Shown piece by piece: positions 9,458-18,835 of a DNA stretch of 37,727 bases. Origin of the DNA: Deltaproteobacteria bacterium (lineage in GTDB: Bacteria > Desulfobacterota_E > Deferrimicrobia > Deferrimicrobiales > Deferrimicrobiaceae); assembly GCA_023488945.1 (NCBI GenBank), contig JAMDBZ010000039.1, positions 1-37,727 on the forward strand. Direction: 5' to 3'. The translations under genes and the position numbers were made by a program. The notes beneath the pieces were generated by a model. It did not search any database, was not told where the DNA came from, and saw only the letters and a list, made by a program, of their open reading frames with translations. Position 1 is the stretch's first letter. Each line of letters begins with the position of its first letter.

Positions 9458-12400
9458 ATGAAGAACACCTTGTTTGTCAGGACGTTTGTCCTGACATGGA
9501 TTGCGGGCGTCCTGGCGGCGACGGCGGCTTTCCCCCTTCCTCCCCCGCGCCCGGGGATCGTCGATCCCCTGACGCTGCGTTATCGCACGACGGGGCAGAA
9601 GATCCCCCTCCTCCCGAAGGAAGTTCGCCGGCCCCGCGTTTCCCCCGAAGGGGGGAAATACCCGCTGGCGCCCGTTCCCGCGCCGGCGAGGCGGGCAGCG
9701 GTCCGCCCGCTGTCCATCCCGACGCCGGCCGCCGGGGCGATCCGTCCGCTCGTCGTCCTCCTCGACTTCGCGGACCAGCCGCGCGGCCTGCTTCCCTCCG
9801 ATTTCATCCCCCTCTTCTTCGGGACCGGCCCGGCCGACCTGAGCGTCGCGAATTACTGGAAGGAAGTCTCCTACGGAAACGTCACGGTGACCGGCGGAAG
9901 CGCGGACATCGTCGGGTGGATCCGGCCGTCGTCGACCCCTTCGCAGCCGGGAGAGTTCCTCCCGACGCGGTCGGGCGTCACCTCCTACAGCCAGGTCACC
10001 GATCCGCTGGCGGGGGTCAACCTGCCCGCGTTCCGCCTTCTTGTGGCGGACATCGTCGATTACCTGGACAACGTTGCGGGGATCGACTTTTCCCTGTACT
10101 CCAACCCGGACAACGTCGTCCATTCCTTTATGATTGTCCACGCGGGGTCCGGCCAGGAAGCGACGGGGAACGTCGCGGACCTGTTCTCCCACAGCGCCTC
10201 CGTGGGGCCGATCCGGACGAACGACTTCGTCGGCGGCCAGCCGGTCAGCGTCGCTGACTACACCGCCGTGCCGGAGAAACAGGGCTTCGATCCCCTGACG
10301 GGACTTCCCGACAACACGACGCGGATCGGGGCGGGCGTGATCGTCCACGAGATGGGCCATCTCTTCGGACTCCCGGATCTCTATCCGACGTCCGGTTCGG
10401 CCGGCCAGGTCGGGACGTTCTCCGGCGTCGGCGTCTTCGACCTGATGGGGTACGGCCTGTGGGGGAACAACCTGTTGTCGCGTCCCGACATCCCGGCGCA
10501 TCTGTCGGCGTGGTCCAAGTTCGACGTGGGGTGGATCTCCCCGACGGTCCTGTCCGCCAGGACGGCCGGGCAGGCGCTCGCGCCCGCCGAGACATCCCCC
10601 CAGGCGGTCAAGATCTACCCCAACGGGCCGGGGGACGAATCGCAATATTTCCTCCTCGAAACCCGGAGAGGGGACCACCCCTCCGGGGCCCTCTTCGACG
10701 GGGGGCTCTCCGATCCGGGGGGACAGCCGTGGAAAGGGGTCCTCATCTGGCGCGTTGACGCCGAACAGATGAGCGCGCAGCGCGCCTCCAACGGGGTCAA
10801 CAACGATCCGAACTTCCCGGCGCTCGCCGTGATGGAGGCGGACGTCACCCCCGCCGCCCCGACGCCGCATCTCCTTCAGAACTTCACCATCGGGCCGGTC
10901 GCCTTCGGCTCCTCCGGCGATTTCTTCAACGACGCCGTTCACGTCCCGCCCGTCGTCTTCTCGCGCACCACGCCGGTGGACGGCCAGAACCGGACCAACT
11001 CGTCCCCGGTCATCAACTCCAATTCGATCAACCACCTCTTCGATTCCGGGTTCTTCCTGACGGTCCGGAACTTCGTCGAGAGCGCGCTCGACTTCCTGTT
11101 CGATCTCAATGTCAAGCTCCCGTTCTGGAAAGCGTTTCGATCCTCGGACCCGCAGCCGACGCTCAACACGAACCGGACGCTCGCGTACGGCTTCGACATG
11201 TCGAACCGGACCTGGGTGGGCACGGCCGACCAGGGCGTCTGGATTTACAACCTGACCTCCTGGAAGCAGATCAACGCGTTCCGGTCGCAGCGGGTCCAGG
11301 CGCTGGTCTCCGAGCCCGCGACGAATTCGATGTGGGTGAGCACGGACCGGTCGGTGGAGAAGGTCCGGCTCGACCAGGTCCAGGCGTCCTTCCCGCCCTT
11401 GCCGGCCGCGATCGACGTCCGGGCCATAACGATCGCGCGTGACCTGACCAAGTGGATCGGAGGCGGCCGCGTCCTCGCCGTGATCACCGACAAGGGAACG
11501 AACCTGACGAGCGACCTGGCTTACTTCGACGTGACCTCGAACATCGTCGGGTTCGCGGTGGACGAGCAGATCACCTGCCTGGCCCTGGATAACGTCTTCT
11601 CTTCGGACAGGGCCAGGGACGTCCTGTACGTCGGGACGTCGAAAGGAAGGATCTTCCGGAACGCGAATCCCTCGGGAACCGTGATCCGGAGCCTCTACGA
11701 CCCGGTGCTGGGGAACATCCTCTTCGAGCCGATGGCTCTCCCCGCCATCGATCCCGTCCCGGGGAGCAGCGCCACCCCCCCCGTGGCCGTCACCGCCCTG
11801 GCGGTCGACAAGACGGGGATCCTCTGGGTTGCGACCGACCAGGGCGTCTTCGCCTTCGACCGGGGCGACCCTTCGGCCGTTCCGGAGCCGCTGCCGGACC
11901 TCTTCAATCCGTTCGACCTCGCGGCCGACAACGCCTTCACGTCGCTCGCCTACTTCCCCCGGCTGTTCAGCACCGCCGGCTCCCACGGAAGCCCGGGGTT
12001 CATCGAGCCGACGGGGTTCGGCTTCCAGGATACGGGCCAGAACCGGAGCATCGCGTGGATCTCCCACGGGGACACCGTCGGGACGACCGATTCGCCGAGC
12101 GGCGGCGCGCTGCGGATCGATCCGAACGTCCTGTTGAACGCGGCGATCCCGAAGACTCCCGTGAGCGCGCGGCTGGGACACGCGATGATGACCTTCCGGC
12201 GGGACCTTGCCGACCCCGACATGCTGGGGCCGCCCGATGTCCCGCCGGTCAACGACCTGATCGGGGCCGCGGGGGACGGTTCGGGGAACGTGTGGTTCGC
12301 CACGAAGGACGCGGGCGCCGTCCGGTTCGGGTCGGGGGTCTTCCTCACCCTGGACAAGACGGTCTACATAAACGACTCCGCCGTGGCCGCGGTGTCGCTG

Positions 12401-13039
12401 GCGGACGAGAACGCCACCACCCCGACGCTTGCCGTCACCGTGACCAGCGCGGCGGACCCGGTCGGGTTCGACCTGTTCCTCACCCGGGGTTTGGACAACG
12501 TGTACCACGGGACGTTCGGCTTCACGACCGGCGCGACGGACAACGTGGCGCACCGGATCGCCGTGGCCAACGGGTCCACGGTCACGGTGACCTACCGGGA
12601 TACCAACCCCCCCCTCGTCCGGACGGCCGGCGCGGTCTGGAAGAAGGTCTTCCCGTTCAGCGATTCCCTGTGGATCCCGGGCGGGTGCTTCATCGCGACG
12701 GCGGCGTACGGGTCCCCGATGGCCCCCGATGTTCTCCTTCTCCGGGAATTCCGGGACCGGTTCCTGGAGACGAACGCGGCCGGGCGGGTGATCGTGGCGG
12801 TCTATTACAGGCTGAGTCCGCCCCTGGCGGCCGTCGTGGCGTCCAGTCCCGTCCTCAGGGCCGCGGCGCGGGTCGCCCTGAGGCCGGTTTCCCTGATGGC
12901 GCGCTTCGCCCTCGATACCGGCATGGCCGAGAAGGGGGCGGTTCTCCTGGCAATCGGCGGCCTCGTGTGCGCTCTTCTCGTGATTCCGGCAAGCCGGATG
13001 AACGGCCGTACGCCGGATCGCCGGGGTCGAACGGTATAA
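9458..13039 (+). CDS. Secreted M6-family metalloprotease with propeller-like region and CFI-box C-terminus
   Basis: 1193 residues from ATG 9458, chosen because a signal peptide follows at once (MKNTLF, hydrophobic core, ATAAF); an in-frame GTG at 9407 would add 17 residues and sit at the predicted transcription start. No clear Shine-Dalgarno is visible. [11 protein letters not shown] at about 297 is the zinc site of M6 (immune inhibitor A-like) peptidases, with a downstream DLMGYG Met-turn. Residues about 570-980 contain propeller-like repeats ([24 protein letters not shown]). At Cys1077 begins a [10 protein letters not shown] motif, followed by a helix, a hydrophobic segment and an Arg-rich tail: the CFI-box C-terminal architecture. 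A secreted or surface peptidase that processes extracellular proteins is likely; the neighbouring cytochrome is a plausible client (inference). Confidence 0.88.
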   Translation: MKNTLFVRTFVLTWIAGVLAATAAFPLPPPRPGIVDPLTLRYRTTGQKIPLLPKEVRRPRVSPEGGKYPLAPVPAPARRAAVRPLSIPTPAAGAIRPLVVLLDFADQPRGLLPSDFIPLFFGTGPADLSVANYWKEVSYGNVTVTGGSADIVGWIRPSSTPSQPGEFLPTRSGVTSYSQVTDPLAGVNLPAFRLLVADIVDYLDNVAGIDFSLYSNPDNVVHSFMIVHAGSGQEATGNVADLFSHSASVGPIRTNDFVGGQPVSVADYTAVPEKQGFDPLTGLPDNTTRIGAGVIVHEMGHLFGLPDLYPTSGSAGQVGTFSGVGVFDLMGYGLWGNNLLSRPDIPAHLSAWSKFDVGWISPTVLSARTAGQALAPAETSPQAVKIYPNGPGDESQYFLLETRRGDHPSGALFDGGLSDPGGQPWKGVLIWRVDAEQMSAQRASNGVNNDPNFPALAVMEADVTPAAPTPHLLQNFTIGPVAFGSSGDFFNDAVHVPPVVFSRTTPVDGQNRTNSSPVINSNSINHLFDSGFFLTVRNFVESALDFLFDLNVKLPFWKAFRSSDPQPTLNTNRTLAYGFDMSNRTWVGTADQGVWIYNLTSWKQINAFRSQRVQALVSEPATNSMWVSTDRSVEKVRLDQVQASFPPLPAAIDVRAITIARDLTKWIGGGRVLAVITDKGTNLTSDLAYFDVTSNIVGFAVDEQITCLALDNVFSSDRARDVLYVGTSKGRIFRNANPSGTVIRSLYDPVLGNILFEPMALPAIDPVPGSSATPPVAVTALAVDKTGILWVATDQGVFAFDRGDPSAVPEPLPDLFNPFDLAADNAFTSLAYFPRLFSTAGSHGSPGFIEPTGFGFQDTGQNRSIAWISHGDTVGTTDSPSGGALRIDPNVLLNAAIPKTPVSARLGHAMMTFRRDLADPDMLGPPDVPPVNDLIGAAGDGSGNVWFATKDAGAVRFGSGVFLTLDKTVYINDSAVAAVSLADENATTPTLAVTVTSAADPVGFDLFLTRGLDNVYHGTFGFTTGATDNVAHRIAVANGSTVTVTYRDTNPPLVRTAGAVWKKVFPFSDSLWIPGGCFIATAAYGSPMAPDVLLLREFRDRFLETNAAGRVIVAVYYRLSPPLAAVVASSPVLRAAARVALRPVSLMARFALDTGMAEKGAVLLAIGGLVCALLVIPASRMNGRTPDRRGRTV

Positions 13040-13104
13040 TCCTTGCTTTTTCATTAGGATTTGAGCGTTACTGGTTCCCCGCTGCGGCAAAACGCGCAGC
13101 GGGG
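13035..13104 (+). promoter_or_regulatory. TATAAT box and long leader hairpin before the beta-barrel gene
   Basis: TATAAT at 13035-13040 overlaps the protease stop codon but lacks a recognisable -35. Downstream, CCCCGCTGCG (13077-13086) and CGCAGCGGGG (13095-13104) form a perfect ten-pair stem with an eight-base loop. No T-run follows. It ends 32 bases before the GTG at 13137, so it would sit in the 5' leader, or end the upstream transcript. Confidence 0.4.
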
Positions 13105-13136
13105 GTGTCGAAAAACCGGCTGAACGGGGATGCGGG

Positions 13137-14957
13137 GTGCGGCGAAACGGGGGATCCGGACAGAGAATCCGCTTGGCGCCCCTGTTCCTTCCGGTTATTG
13201 CCGCTGTCCTGTTGCATTCGCTGGCCAGTTGCGCCGAGGCAGCCCTGATCACGGGGAATTACCAGATCAACTGGAACCAGAACGTCACGAAGACGGATGC
13301 GGGAACGACCGACGTGAGGAAGTTCAAGCAAACGCTTGATCTGAAATACCGGGGGTTCCTTTCGCCGGTGGTCCAGAACTCCGTGACGTTCCGGTTCGAG
13401 CAGGAGATCAACTCCAACGCTCCGGACATCACCCGGTTCCTCCCCACGCTCGATCTCGGGTTCAAGGGGCTGTACTGGGAGGCCAAGACGGGCGCGAAGA
13501 GGACCCACGAGAATTCGGATGAGCCGGGGCAACCCCCCAAAATATCCGATAGTTACTTTGCCGAGTTCTATTACCTCGCACCCAGGCCCGTCCCGGACCT
13601 CAAGGCGAAATACACGCTCGACAAGGATTTCCGGGAGGGGACGACGGACACCAGCAAGCAGGGGATCGCCCTCTCATCGGTGTACAAGCCGACCGACTGG
13701 CTTGACGTGAAGGGAGACTTCGCCCGGAATACGAGCGAGGACAGGATCCACGCGAACAACGACACGGTGGAAGACAAGTCCCGCGGTACGGTCGACTTTC
13801 GCCGCATCATCTCGGACAACATCAAGTTCGATGCCCAGTACGCGTGGGAGCTCGACCGCGGCGCGACGCTCCTCACGGGGGGCGGGGAGACGAACCAGAA
13901 GAAAGACCGGCACCAGACGCTCAAGACGGCGCTTTCCTTCCGTCCCTTCCAGGATACGAGCGCCGACGGGACTTACGATGTCGATCTCAAGCAGAACAAG
14001 GTCAACGGCGAGGAAACGCTGACGAAAAACGCCAAAGTGTCGGTCAGCCAGAGGATCGGGGGGCCGTTCGACGTCCGGGGCAACTACAGCCGCAACATCA
14101 CGGAGGCCCGCCACACGACGGATGACAACAGGAAAACGGAAGACACGTGGACGGGGATTGTCCGCGCGAAGTTCTCCCGGCAGCTTGACTTCAGTCTCAA
14201 GTACGAGCGGAAGAACACGGACGAACCCCATTTCATGGATCCGACGAAGAGCACGAATTCGAGGACGATCACGCGAAGCGGAGCCTGGACGGGTGAGCTT
14301 GCCCCGTTCTGGAAGGCATCGGCGTCGGCCGACATCACCGATACGTTCCTGAAAGGCGTCAAGACGACCGTCGACACCAAGTACAGCCTCAAGAGCACCT
14401 TCGACTTCAAGGCGATCAACCTGACGCTCGATCCCACCTACAACCTCACGTTCAAGGAGGACGACACGCAGGTGCCGGTGTTGAAGTCGGCGGTGCGCGA
14501 CTTCAAGTTCCGGGTCGTCGACCGGCTCCTGACGACCCGGACGATGGAGGCCAAGGCCGAGCACACGTACGGCCGGAAGGTCGATACGGCCGCCGGCAAC
14601 ATCCAGCGGACGGACAACTCCTCGGCGAACCTGACGTGGAAGGAGCCGTTCCCGGGGTGGCTGTTCGGGTTCGACCTCACCCGGCAGGCGACGGACACGA
14701 GCGGCGACGACCTCCCCCCCGACATCACGACGACGTTCGCGTTCAAGGCCGACTACAAGCAGGATCACCTTGCGATGAGCACGAACTTCAAGTACGACAG
14801 GAAGTCGCTGACCGACAACGTCGAGACGTTCGATGCCCGCCTGGGCTGGACGGCGAGCCGGTGGGACGCCTCCGCAACCTACACGTTCAACAGGACCCTG
14901 TCGGCGGCCATCAACGAGGGGTATTCGATCAGCCTGACTTTCAAATATAATCTCTAA
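13137..14957 (+). CDS. Outer-membrane beta-barrel protein (porin-like)
   Basis: 606 residues if GTG 13137 is used; TTG 13173 is an in-frame alternative that begins directly at the signal peptide (LAPLFLPVIAAVLLHSL, cleavage near AEAA). The mature part is rich in alternating polar/hydrophobic strands, with many T/D/K residues and aromatic girdle residues and no cytoplasmic-type motifs, and it ends in a strand (ISLTFKYNL). These are traits of a large outer-membrane barrel of 20 or more strands. No N-terminal CXXC of the MtrB type is seen, so I do not call it MtrB/PioB. Its position between a secreted protease and a CsgG-like lipoprotein suggests it is the outer-membrane pore of the cytochrome system, either as export channel or electron conduit (inference). 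Confidence 0.75.
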   Translation: MRRNGGSGQRIRLAPLFLPVIAAVLLHSLASCAEAALITGNYQINWNQNVTKTDAGTTDVRKFKQTLDLKYRGFLSPVVQNSVTFRFEQEINSNAPDITRFLPTLDLGFKGLYWEAKTGAKRTHENSDEPGQPPKISDSYFAEFYYLAPRPVPDLKAKYTLDKDFREGTTDTSKQGIALSSVYKPTDWLDVKGDFARNTSEDRIHANNDTVEDKSRGTVDFRRIISDNIKFDAQYAWELDRGATLLTGGGETNQKKDRHQTLKTALSFRPFQDTSADGTYDVDLKQNKVNGEETLTKNAKVSVSQRIGGPFDVRGNYSRNITEARHTTDDNRKTEDTWTGIVRAKFSRQLDFSLKYERKNTDEPHFMDPTKSTNSRTITRSGAWTGELAPFWKASASADITDTFLKGVKTTVDTKYSLKSTFDFKAINLTLDPTYNLTFKEDDTQVPVLKSAVRDFKFRVVDRLLTTRTMEAKAEHTYGRKVDTAAGNIQRTDNSSANLTWKEPFPGWLFGFDLTRQATDTSGDDLPPDITTTFAFKADYKQDHLAMSTNFKYDRKSLTDNVETFDARLGWTASRWDASATYTFNRTLSAAINEGYSISLTFKYNL

Positions 14958-14982
14958 CTCAAGCCCGGTCGAGGAGAGACAC

Positions 14983-16074
14983 ATGAACGGATGGAAAAGG
15001 GTCGGATTGATGATGGCGGCGCTGCTGGCAGTGGCGGGGTGCTCGAGGCCGGTGCTCAAGGAGCATGCGCTGCCCTCCAGGACGAAGGACGAGTACCTTC
15101 GGATCAAGCGGGTGGCGCTCCTCCCGTTCGAGAACTACTCGGACCCCAAGGACGCCGACAAGACGATCGATGCGCTGCTGATCCCCGCCCTGCGGGACGA
15201 GGGAATCTTCGACGAGGTGGAGGACACGCGGTTCGTCCGCGACGTGATGAAGAAGCTCAAGATCACCGCCACGGACGTCCTCGACAAGGAAGTCCTGAAG
15301 AAGCTGGGCGACGAGATGAACCTCCAGGGGATCATCTACGGGAAGATCCTCAGCTACGGCAAGGGCAAGGAGAAGGAGGCGGCCTCGCAGGTGACGATGG
15401 ACATGGCCCTCGTCGAGCCGTCGACCGGGAAGGTCCTCTGGGTGGGGAACGTGAGCGCATACGGGGGGCTCACCGTCGGGAAGGTGTTCGGCGTCACCGA
15501 GGGGAAGACCGATATCGAGGTTGCGCGGGACGCGGTGCGCCGCCTCGCCGACTCCTTGGCGTCGGAGGTTGAGAGGGCCCGCGAAAGGGAGCGCAAAGGG
15601 ATCGCGGCGGAGATCAGGAAGGAGGAGGAGATCGAGCGGGCGAAGCTCGAGAAGCTCAAGTCCGAGACGGGCAGGATCCAGGAGCGGATCGACAAGGCGA
15701 AGAAGGAGGCCCAGGGGATCCGGGACGCCGCGGCGAAGGAGGCCGAAGCGGCCAGGTCGGAGCTGGAGCTCCAGAAGGCCGCCCTGGAGGCCGAGAAGGG
15801 CAAGGCGCAGGCCGCGCAGCAGGCCGCCGAGCAGGAGAAGCTCAAGGTCGAGCTGGAGAGGAAGAAGATCGAGGAGGACCTCAAGAAGATCGCCGAGGAG
15901 AAGAAGACGCTCGAAGAGGCGAAGAAAAAGGCGGCCGAGGCGATCAAGGAGGAGCCCGTGAAGGAGACGGCGCCGCAGGCGCCGGCCCCCGCTCCGCCCC
16001 CGCCTTCCCCCGGCCCGTCGTCCGCTCCGGCGCCTGCGCCTTCGCCGGCCGGGGCGGCTCCCGCGACCAGGTAA
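14983..16074 (+). CDS. CsgG/GNA1162-like outer-membrane lipoprotein with long coiled coil
   Basis: 363 residues; ATG preceded by GAGGAGAG. Lipobox LAVAGC puts the lipidated cysteine at 20. Residues about 35-195 follow the CsgG/LpoB/GNA1162 fold pattern: RVALLPFENYSD, a helix, a lookup for the age of the pathway protein (LGDEMNLQGIIYGKI), then VEPSTGKVLWVGNV. Residues about 195-325 are a highly charged, Lys/Glu/Ala-rich coiled coil, and the last 35 or so residues are Pro/Ala-rich and probably disordered. CsgG forms a secretion pore for curli, whereas GNA1162 and LpoB are periplasm-facing lipoproteins without a channel; which applies here is not shown. The coiled coil would reach far into the periplasm. 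It follows the barrel gene by 25 bases, so they are probably co-transcribed, and a strong terminator closes this unit. Confidence 0.7.
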   Translation: MNGWKRVGLMMAALLAVAGCSRPVLKEHALPSRTKDEYLRIKRVALLPFENYSDPKDADKTIDALLIPALRDEGIFDEVEDTRFVRDVMKKLKITATDVLDKEVLKKLGDEMNLQGIIYGKILSYGKGKEKEAASQVTMDMALVEPSTGKVLWVGNVSAYGGLTVGKVFGVTEGKTDIEVARDAVRRLADSLASEVERARERERKGIAAEIRKEEEIERAKLEKLKSETGRIQERIDKAKKEAQGIRDAAAKEAEAARSELELQKAALEAEKGKAQAAQQAAEQEKLKVELERKKIEEDLKKIAEEKKTLEEAKKKAAEAIKEEPVKETAPQAPAPAPPPPSPGPSSAPAPAPSPAGAAPATR

Positions 16075-16096
16075 GGAGGGCCGCCGAGCGAACGTC

Positions 16097-16131
16097 CCCC
16101 CGGCGAAAATCCCGCCGGGGGTTTGTCTTTT
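16097..16131 (+). terminator. Intrinsic terminator
   Basis: CCCCCGGCG (16097-16105) pairs perfectly with CGCCGGGGG (16113-16121), followed by TTTGTCTTTT (16122-16131). It lies 22 bases after the lipoprotein stop and upstream of the SurA-like gene, so transcription of the second half of the locus needs read-through or another promoter. Confidence 0.85.
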
Positions 16132-16154
16132 AAAACCAGGAAGGAGAAGGAAAC

Positions 16155-17234
16155 GTGAACGGGATGAAAATGACTTCATGCATCAGGCGTGCGGCCCTCG
16201 TGGTCGCGGCGCTCGGGCTGCTCGCCTGCTCCTCGTCCGATGTCCGCAACGAAACCGTTGCGCTGGTCAACGGCGACCCGATCAAGGCGGGGGAATTGCG
16301 CGAATTCCTCGGCTACCGGGGAGGGGCGACGCCCGCGGCCAACGTTCCGGCGGAGAGGAAGAAGGAGGCGCTCGACCGGCTGATCGCCGGCCGGCTCCTG
16401 GCCCAGGAGGCCCGGACGAGGGGACTGGACAACACCGAGGAGTTCCGCGCGGCGGTTCGGGACAACGAGCCGGACATCCTGATCTCGGCCCTCTTCAGCC
16501 GCGAGTTGTCGAAGTTGAAGGTCGGGGAGACGGAGATCCGGAACGAGGCGAAAAAGCTCCGGGCGGCCGACAACACCCTTTCCGGGAAGGATGCCGACGC
16601 CCGGGCGGCGCGCGCGGTGTTCGAGAGGAAGGCCCGCGGGATCGAGGAGGAGTTGATCGCCTCCGCGAAGAAGGCGACGCCTGGTTCCGTCGACCAGGCC
16701 GCGGTCGAGAGGATCGTCAAGGGGGAGAAGGTTCCCGATGACGCGGTCCTGGCCACCGTGGGGAGCGAGAAGATCAGCTACGGCGCCGTCAGGAGAGTGC
16801 TCGCCGGCGCAACGGCCGGCCAGCACGGGGGGCAGGACCTCTCGCGGAACCCGGTGGCGATCGGCCGGGTGCTCGACCGGGAAGTGACGGGGAAAGCGCT
16901 TGCCGCCTATGCCGGGAAGGAAGGGATCGCCGGGTCGGAGTGGATGGCGGCGGCGCGGAGCAACCTCGAACGGTCCATCCTGGTCAGCCTCCTGGCCGAG
17001 AAGGTGATCTTCCCGAAAGACGCCGTGACCGACAAGGAGGTCGAGGCGGCCTACGCCGAGCATGCCGCGACGTTCGTGAGGGACGGCAAGAAGATTCCCC
17101 TGAAGGAGGTCCGCGAGAAGATCCGGGCGTATCTCGGGAACGAAGCCCGGAGGAAAGCGATCGAGGCGTACATCGCGGGCTTGAGGAAGAAGGCGAAGAT
17201 CACGATCAACGAGGGGCCGCTCTCCAAAGTCTGA
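16155..17234 (+). CDS. SurA_N-like lipoprotein chaperone lacking a parvulin domain
   Basis: 359 residues from GTG 16155, preceded by AAGGAGAAGG. Lipobox LLAC puts the lipidated cysteine at 25. Residues about 35-115 show the SurA/PpiC N-terminal chaperone pattern (VALVNGDPIKAGELREFL, then LDRLIAGRLLAQEARTRGL). A second, weaker copy starts near 195 (VLATVGSEKISYGAVRRVL) and ends in the usual C-terminal helix and strand (KEVREKIRAYLGNEARRKAIEAYIAGLRKKAKITIN). The roughly 90-residue parvulin rotamase core normally found between EVEAAYAEHAATF and KEVREKI is absent, so isomerase activity is not expected. A membrane-tethered periplasmic holdase for exported cytochrome or barrel proteins fits the context. 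Peptidyl-prolyl isomerase-type genes are known near Geobacter nanowire cytochromes. Confidence 0.75.
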   Translation: MNGMKMTSCIRRAALVVAALGLLACSSSDVRNETVALVNGDPIKAGELREFLGYRGGATPAANVPAERKKEALDRLIAGRLLAQEARTRGLDNTEEFRAAVRDNEPDILISALFSRELSKLKVGETEIRNEAKKLRAADNTLSGKDADARAARAVFERKARGIEEELIASAKKATPGSVDQAAVERIVKGEKVPDDAVLATVGSEKISYGAVRRVLAGATAGQHGGQDLSRNPVAIGRVLDREVTGKALAAYAGKEGIAGSEWMAAARSNLERSILVSLLAEKVIFPKDAVTDKEVEAAYAEHAATFVRDGKKIPLKEVREKIRAYLGNEARRKAIEAYIAGLRKKAKITINEGPLSKV

Positions 17235-17302
17235 CAATCGCCGGGAGTGAATGCGGCTCTCCCCAGTCCCGTCCGATACGGGAAGACACGAGGGGAACGG
17301 GG

Positions 17303-18241
17303 ATGAGAAGGATGCGGGCCGTTGCGGGGACCCTGCTCTTCCTGTCGATGGCGGGCCGGGCCTTCGCGGGCGTTTCGTTCGAGCTCATCTATGCCGTGGG
17401 GGGATACGGCATCGGGCGGGAAAGCTTCGACAGGCCGGTCGACGTCGTCGAGGACCGGGACGAGAACATCTACGTCGTCGACCAGGGGAACAACCGGATC
17501 GAGGTGCTCGACCGGCGGGGGCGGTACCTGCGGGAGTGGGGGGGACGCGGCTTCAGGCCGGGATCCTTCGACACGCCGTCGGCGATCGCCATCGACCCGG
17601 TTTCCGGGAATCTCTACGTGGTCGATACGCTCAACCACCGGGTCCAGAAGTTCGATCCGAACGGGAAATTCCTGGGGACGTTCGGCCAGCTCGGGTCCCG
17701 CGACGGGGATTTCAATACCCCCCGGGACGTGACGATCGACCGGAAAGGGAACGTCTACGTCGCGGACACGGGGAACGACCGGATCCAGAAGTTCGATCCG
17801 TCCGGGAAGTTTCTCGCCGAGTGGGGGAAATTCGCGCGGCGCCGGGGGGTCGAGCTCAGGAACCCCGTCTCCGTGGCTTATTCGGACGAGGGATTCGGCT
17901 ACCTATTCGCCCTGACCTCTCCGGACTGCCGCGTCCAGAAATTCGACATCGACGGGAACTTCGTCGCGGAGTGGGCGATGCACCGGAAGGGGGAGGGGGC
18001 CCTGTGCGGACCGTCGCGCATCCGGATTGAACCCCGCCGGTATACAGTGTATATTGCGGATACGGAAAACGACCGCGTGATCCTGTTCGACAAGGACGGG
18101 GAGCCGTTGGGGGATTTGCGGGGAGGGAAGGTTCCCTTCAAGAGGCCGGGAAGCGCGTTCGTCGTGCAGACGTTCGGGGAAAACGTGCTCGTGGCCGACA
18201 CGGGGAACAACTTCATCCAGAAGTTCAGGAGGATCCGGTAA
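17303..18241 (+). CDS. Exported six-bladed NHL-repeat beta-propeller
   Basis: 312 residues from ATG 17303, preceded by GAGGGG at good spacing. Signal peptide MRRMRAVAGTLLFLSMAGRAFA. Six NHL repeats are readable: NIYVVDQGNNRIEVLD, NLYVVDTLNHRVQKFD, NVYVADTGNDRIQKFD, then CRVQKFD, VYIADTENDRVILFD and VLVADTGNNFIQKF, which makes one complete propeller with little else. NHL propellers usually bind protein or carbohydrate partners. NHL genes sit beside omcS in Geobacter sulfurreducens, which supports a shared role in extracellular cytochrome assembly; the exact partner is unknown. The next gene starts two bases after its stop, so it heads an apparent operon with the thioredoxin and decaheme genes. 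Confidence 0.88.
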   Translation: MRRMRAVAGTLLFLSMAGRAFAGVSFELIYAVGGYGIGRESFDRPVDVVEDRDENIYVVDQGNNRIEVLDRRGRYLREWGGRGFRPGSFDTPSAIAIDPVSGNLYVVDTLNHRVQKFDPNGKFLGTFGQLGSRDGDFNTPRDVTIDRKGNVYVADTGNDRIQKFDPSGKFLAEWGKFARRRGVELRNPVSVAYSDEGFGYLFALTSPDCRVQKFDIDGNFVAEWAMHRKGEGALCGPSRIRIEPRRYTVYIADTENDRVILFDKDGEPLGDLRGGKVPFKRPGSAFVVQTFGENVLVADTGNNFIQKFRRIR

Positions 18242-18243
18242 TC

Positions 18244-18831
18244 ATGCGCAGCCCTGGGAAACGATCTGCAATCATCTTCCTGTGCGTTGCCTTCTCCGTT
18301 CCCGCGTTCTCGACGGCCGTCGCGGCGGAAAAAACGATGACGCCCCTCTCGGGAGGGATCCCGATGATCGAGGGGATCAAGATGCTCGATGTGGGAGCCG
18401 ACGCGCCGGACTTCAGCATCAAGGACACGAACGGCACCCCGTTCAATTTCGGCGAGGAGAAGGGGAAAAGGCCGCTCCTGCTGGTCTTCTGGTCGATTTT
18501 CTGCGAGCCGTGCCGGTTCGAGATGCCCGTGATCCAGAAGATGTACGAGAAATACCGCGACAAAGGGCTCGACGTGCTCGCGATCGCGCTCGACGGCGAT
18601 CCGCTCAGGAACAGCATCGTCGGCTTCGTGAAGCAGGAGGGGTACACCTTCAAGGTCCTGATCGACGAGCTGGATCCGAAGGAGATGTTCAAGGTCGCCG
18701 ACCCCTACGGCGTGGCGGGGACCCCGACGATCTATGTTGTGGACAGAGGGGGAAAGATCGCCCTTGCCAAGGCCGGGAGACTGAAAGAGGAGGAGCTGGA
18801 GAAGGCCATCCAATCCGTCCTCAAGAAGTGA
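18244..18831 (+). CDS. TlpA/ResA-like periplasmic thiol-disulfide oxidoreductase
   Basis: 195 residues from ATG 18244, with AGGAGGA about 11 bases upstream inside the NHL gene. Signal peptide through about residue 28. Thioredoxin-fold TlpA subgroup: APDFSIKDTNG, then active site C87-E-P-C90, and the cis-proline loop AGTPTIYV. Proteins of this class keep cysteines of CXXCH apocytochromes reduced so that heme can be attached. Beside cytochromes with 40 and 10 hemes this is the natural role. No heme lyase or ccm genes are in the window. It is translationally close to both neighbours. Confidence 0.88.
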   Translation: MRSPGKRSAIIFLCVAFSVPAFSTAVAAEKTMTPLSGGIPMIEGIKMLDVGADAPDFSIKDTNGTPFNFGEEKGKRPLLLVFWSIFCEPCRFEMPVIQKMYEKYRDKGLDVLAIALDGDPLRNSIVGFVKQEGYTFKVLIDELDPKEMFKVADPYGVAGTPTIYVVDRGGKIALAKAGRLKEEELEKAIQSVLKK

Positions 18832-18835
18832 GAGG

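Noticed and set aside
9392..13252. Long antisense open frame (1286 codons) opposite the M6 protease
   Set aside because: It lacks recognisable motifs, is rich in Arg/Gly/Pro/Asp as expected from the complementary strand of a high-GC gene, and the plus strand encodes a clear signal peptide, HExxH site and CFI-box.
14948..14953. TATAAT just before the CsgG-like lipoprotein gene
   Set aside because: It is part of the last codons of the beta-barrel gene (KYNL) and has no good -35 at normal spacing.
13137..14957. MtrB/PioB porin of a porin-cytochrome conduit
   Set aside because: No N-terminal CXXC and no adjacent small periplasmic MtrA-like decaheme gene, so only a general beta-barrel call is supported.
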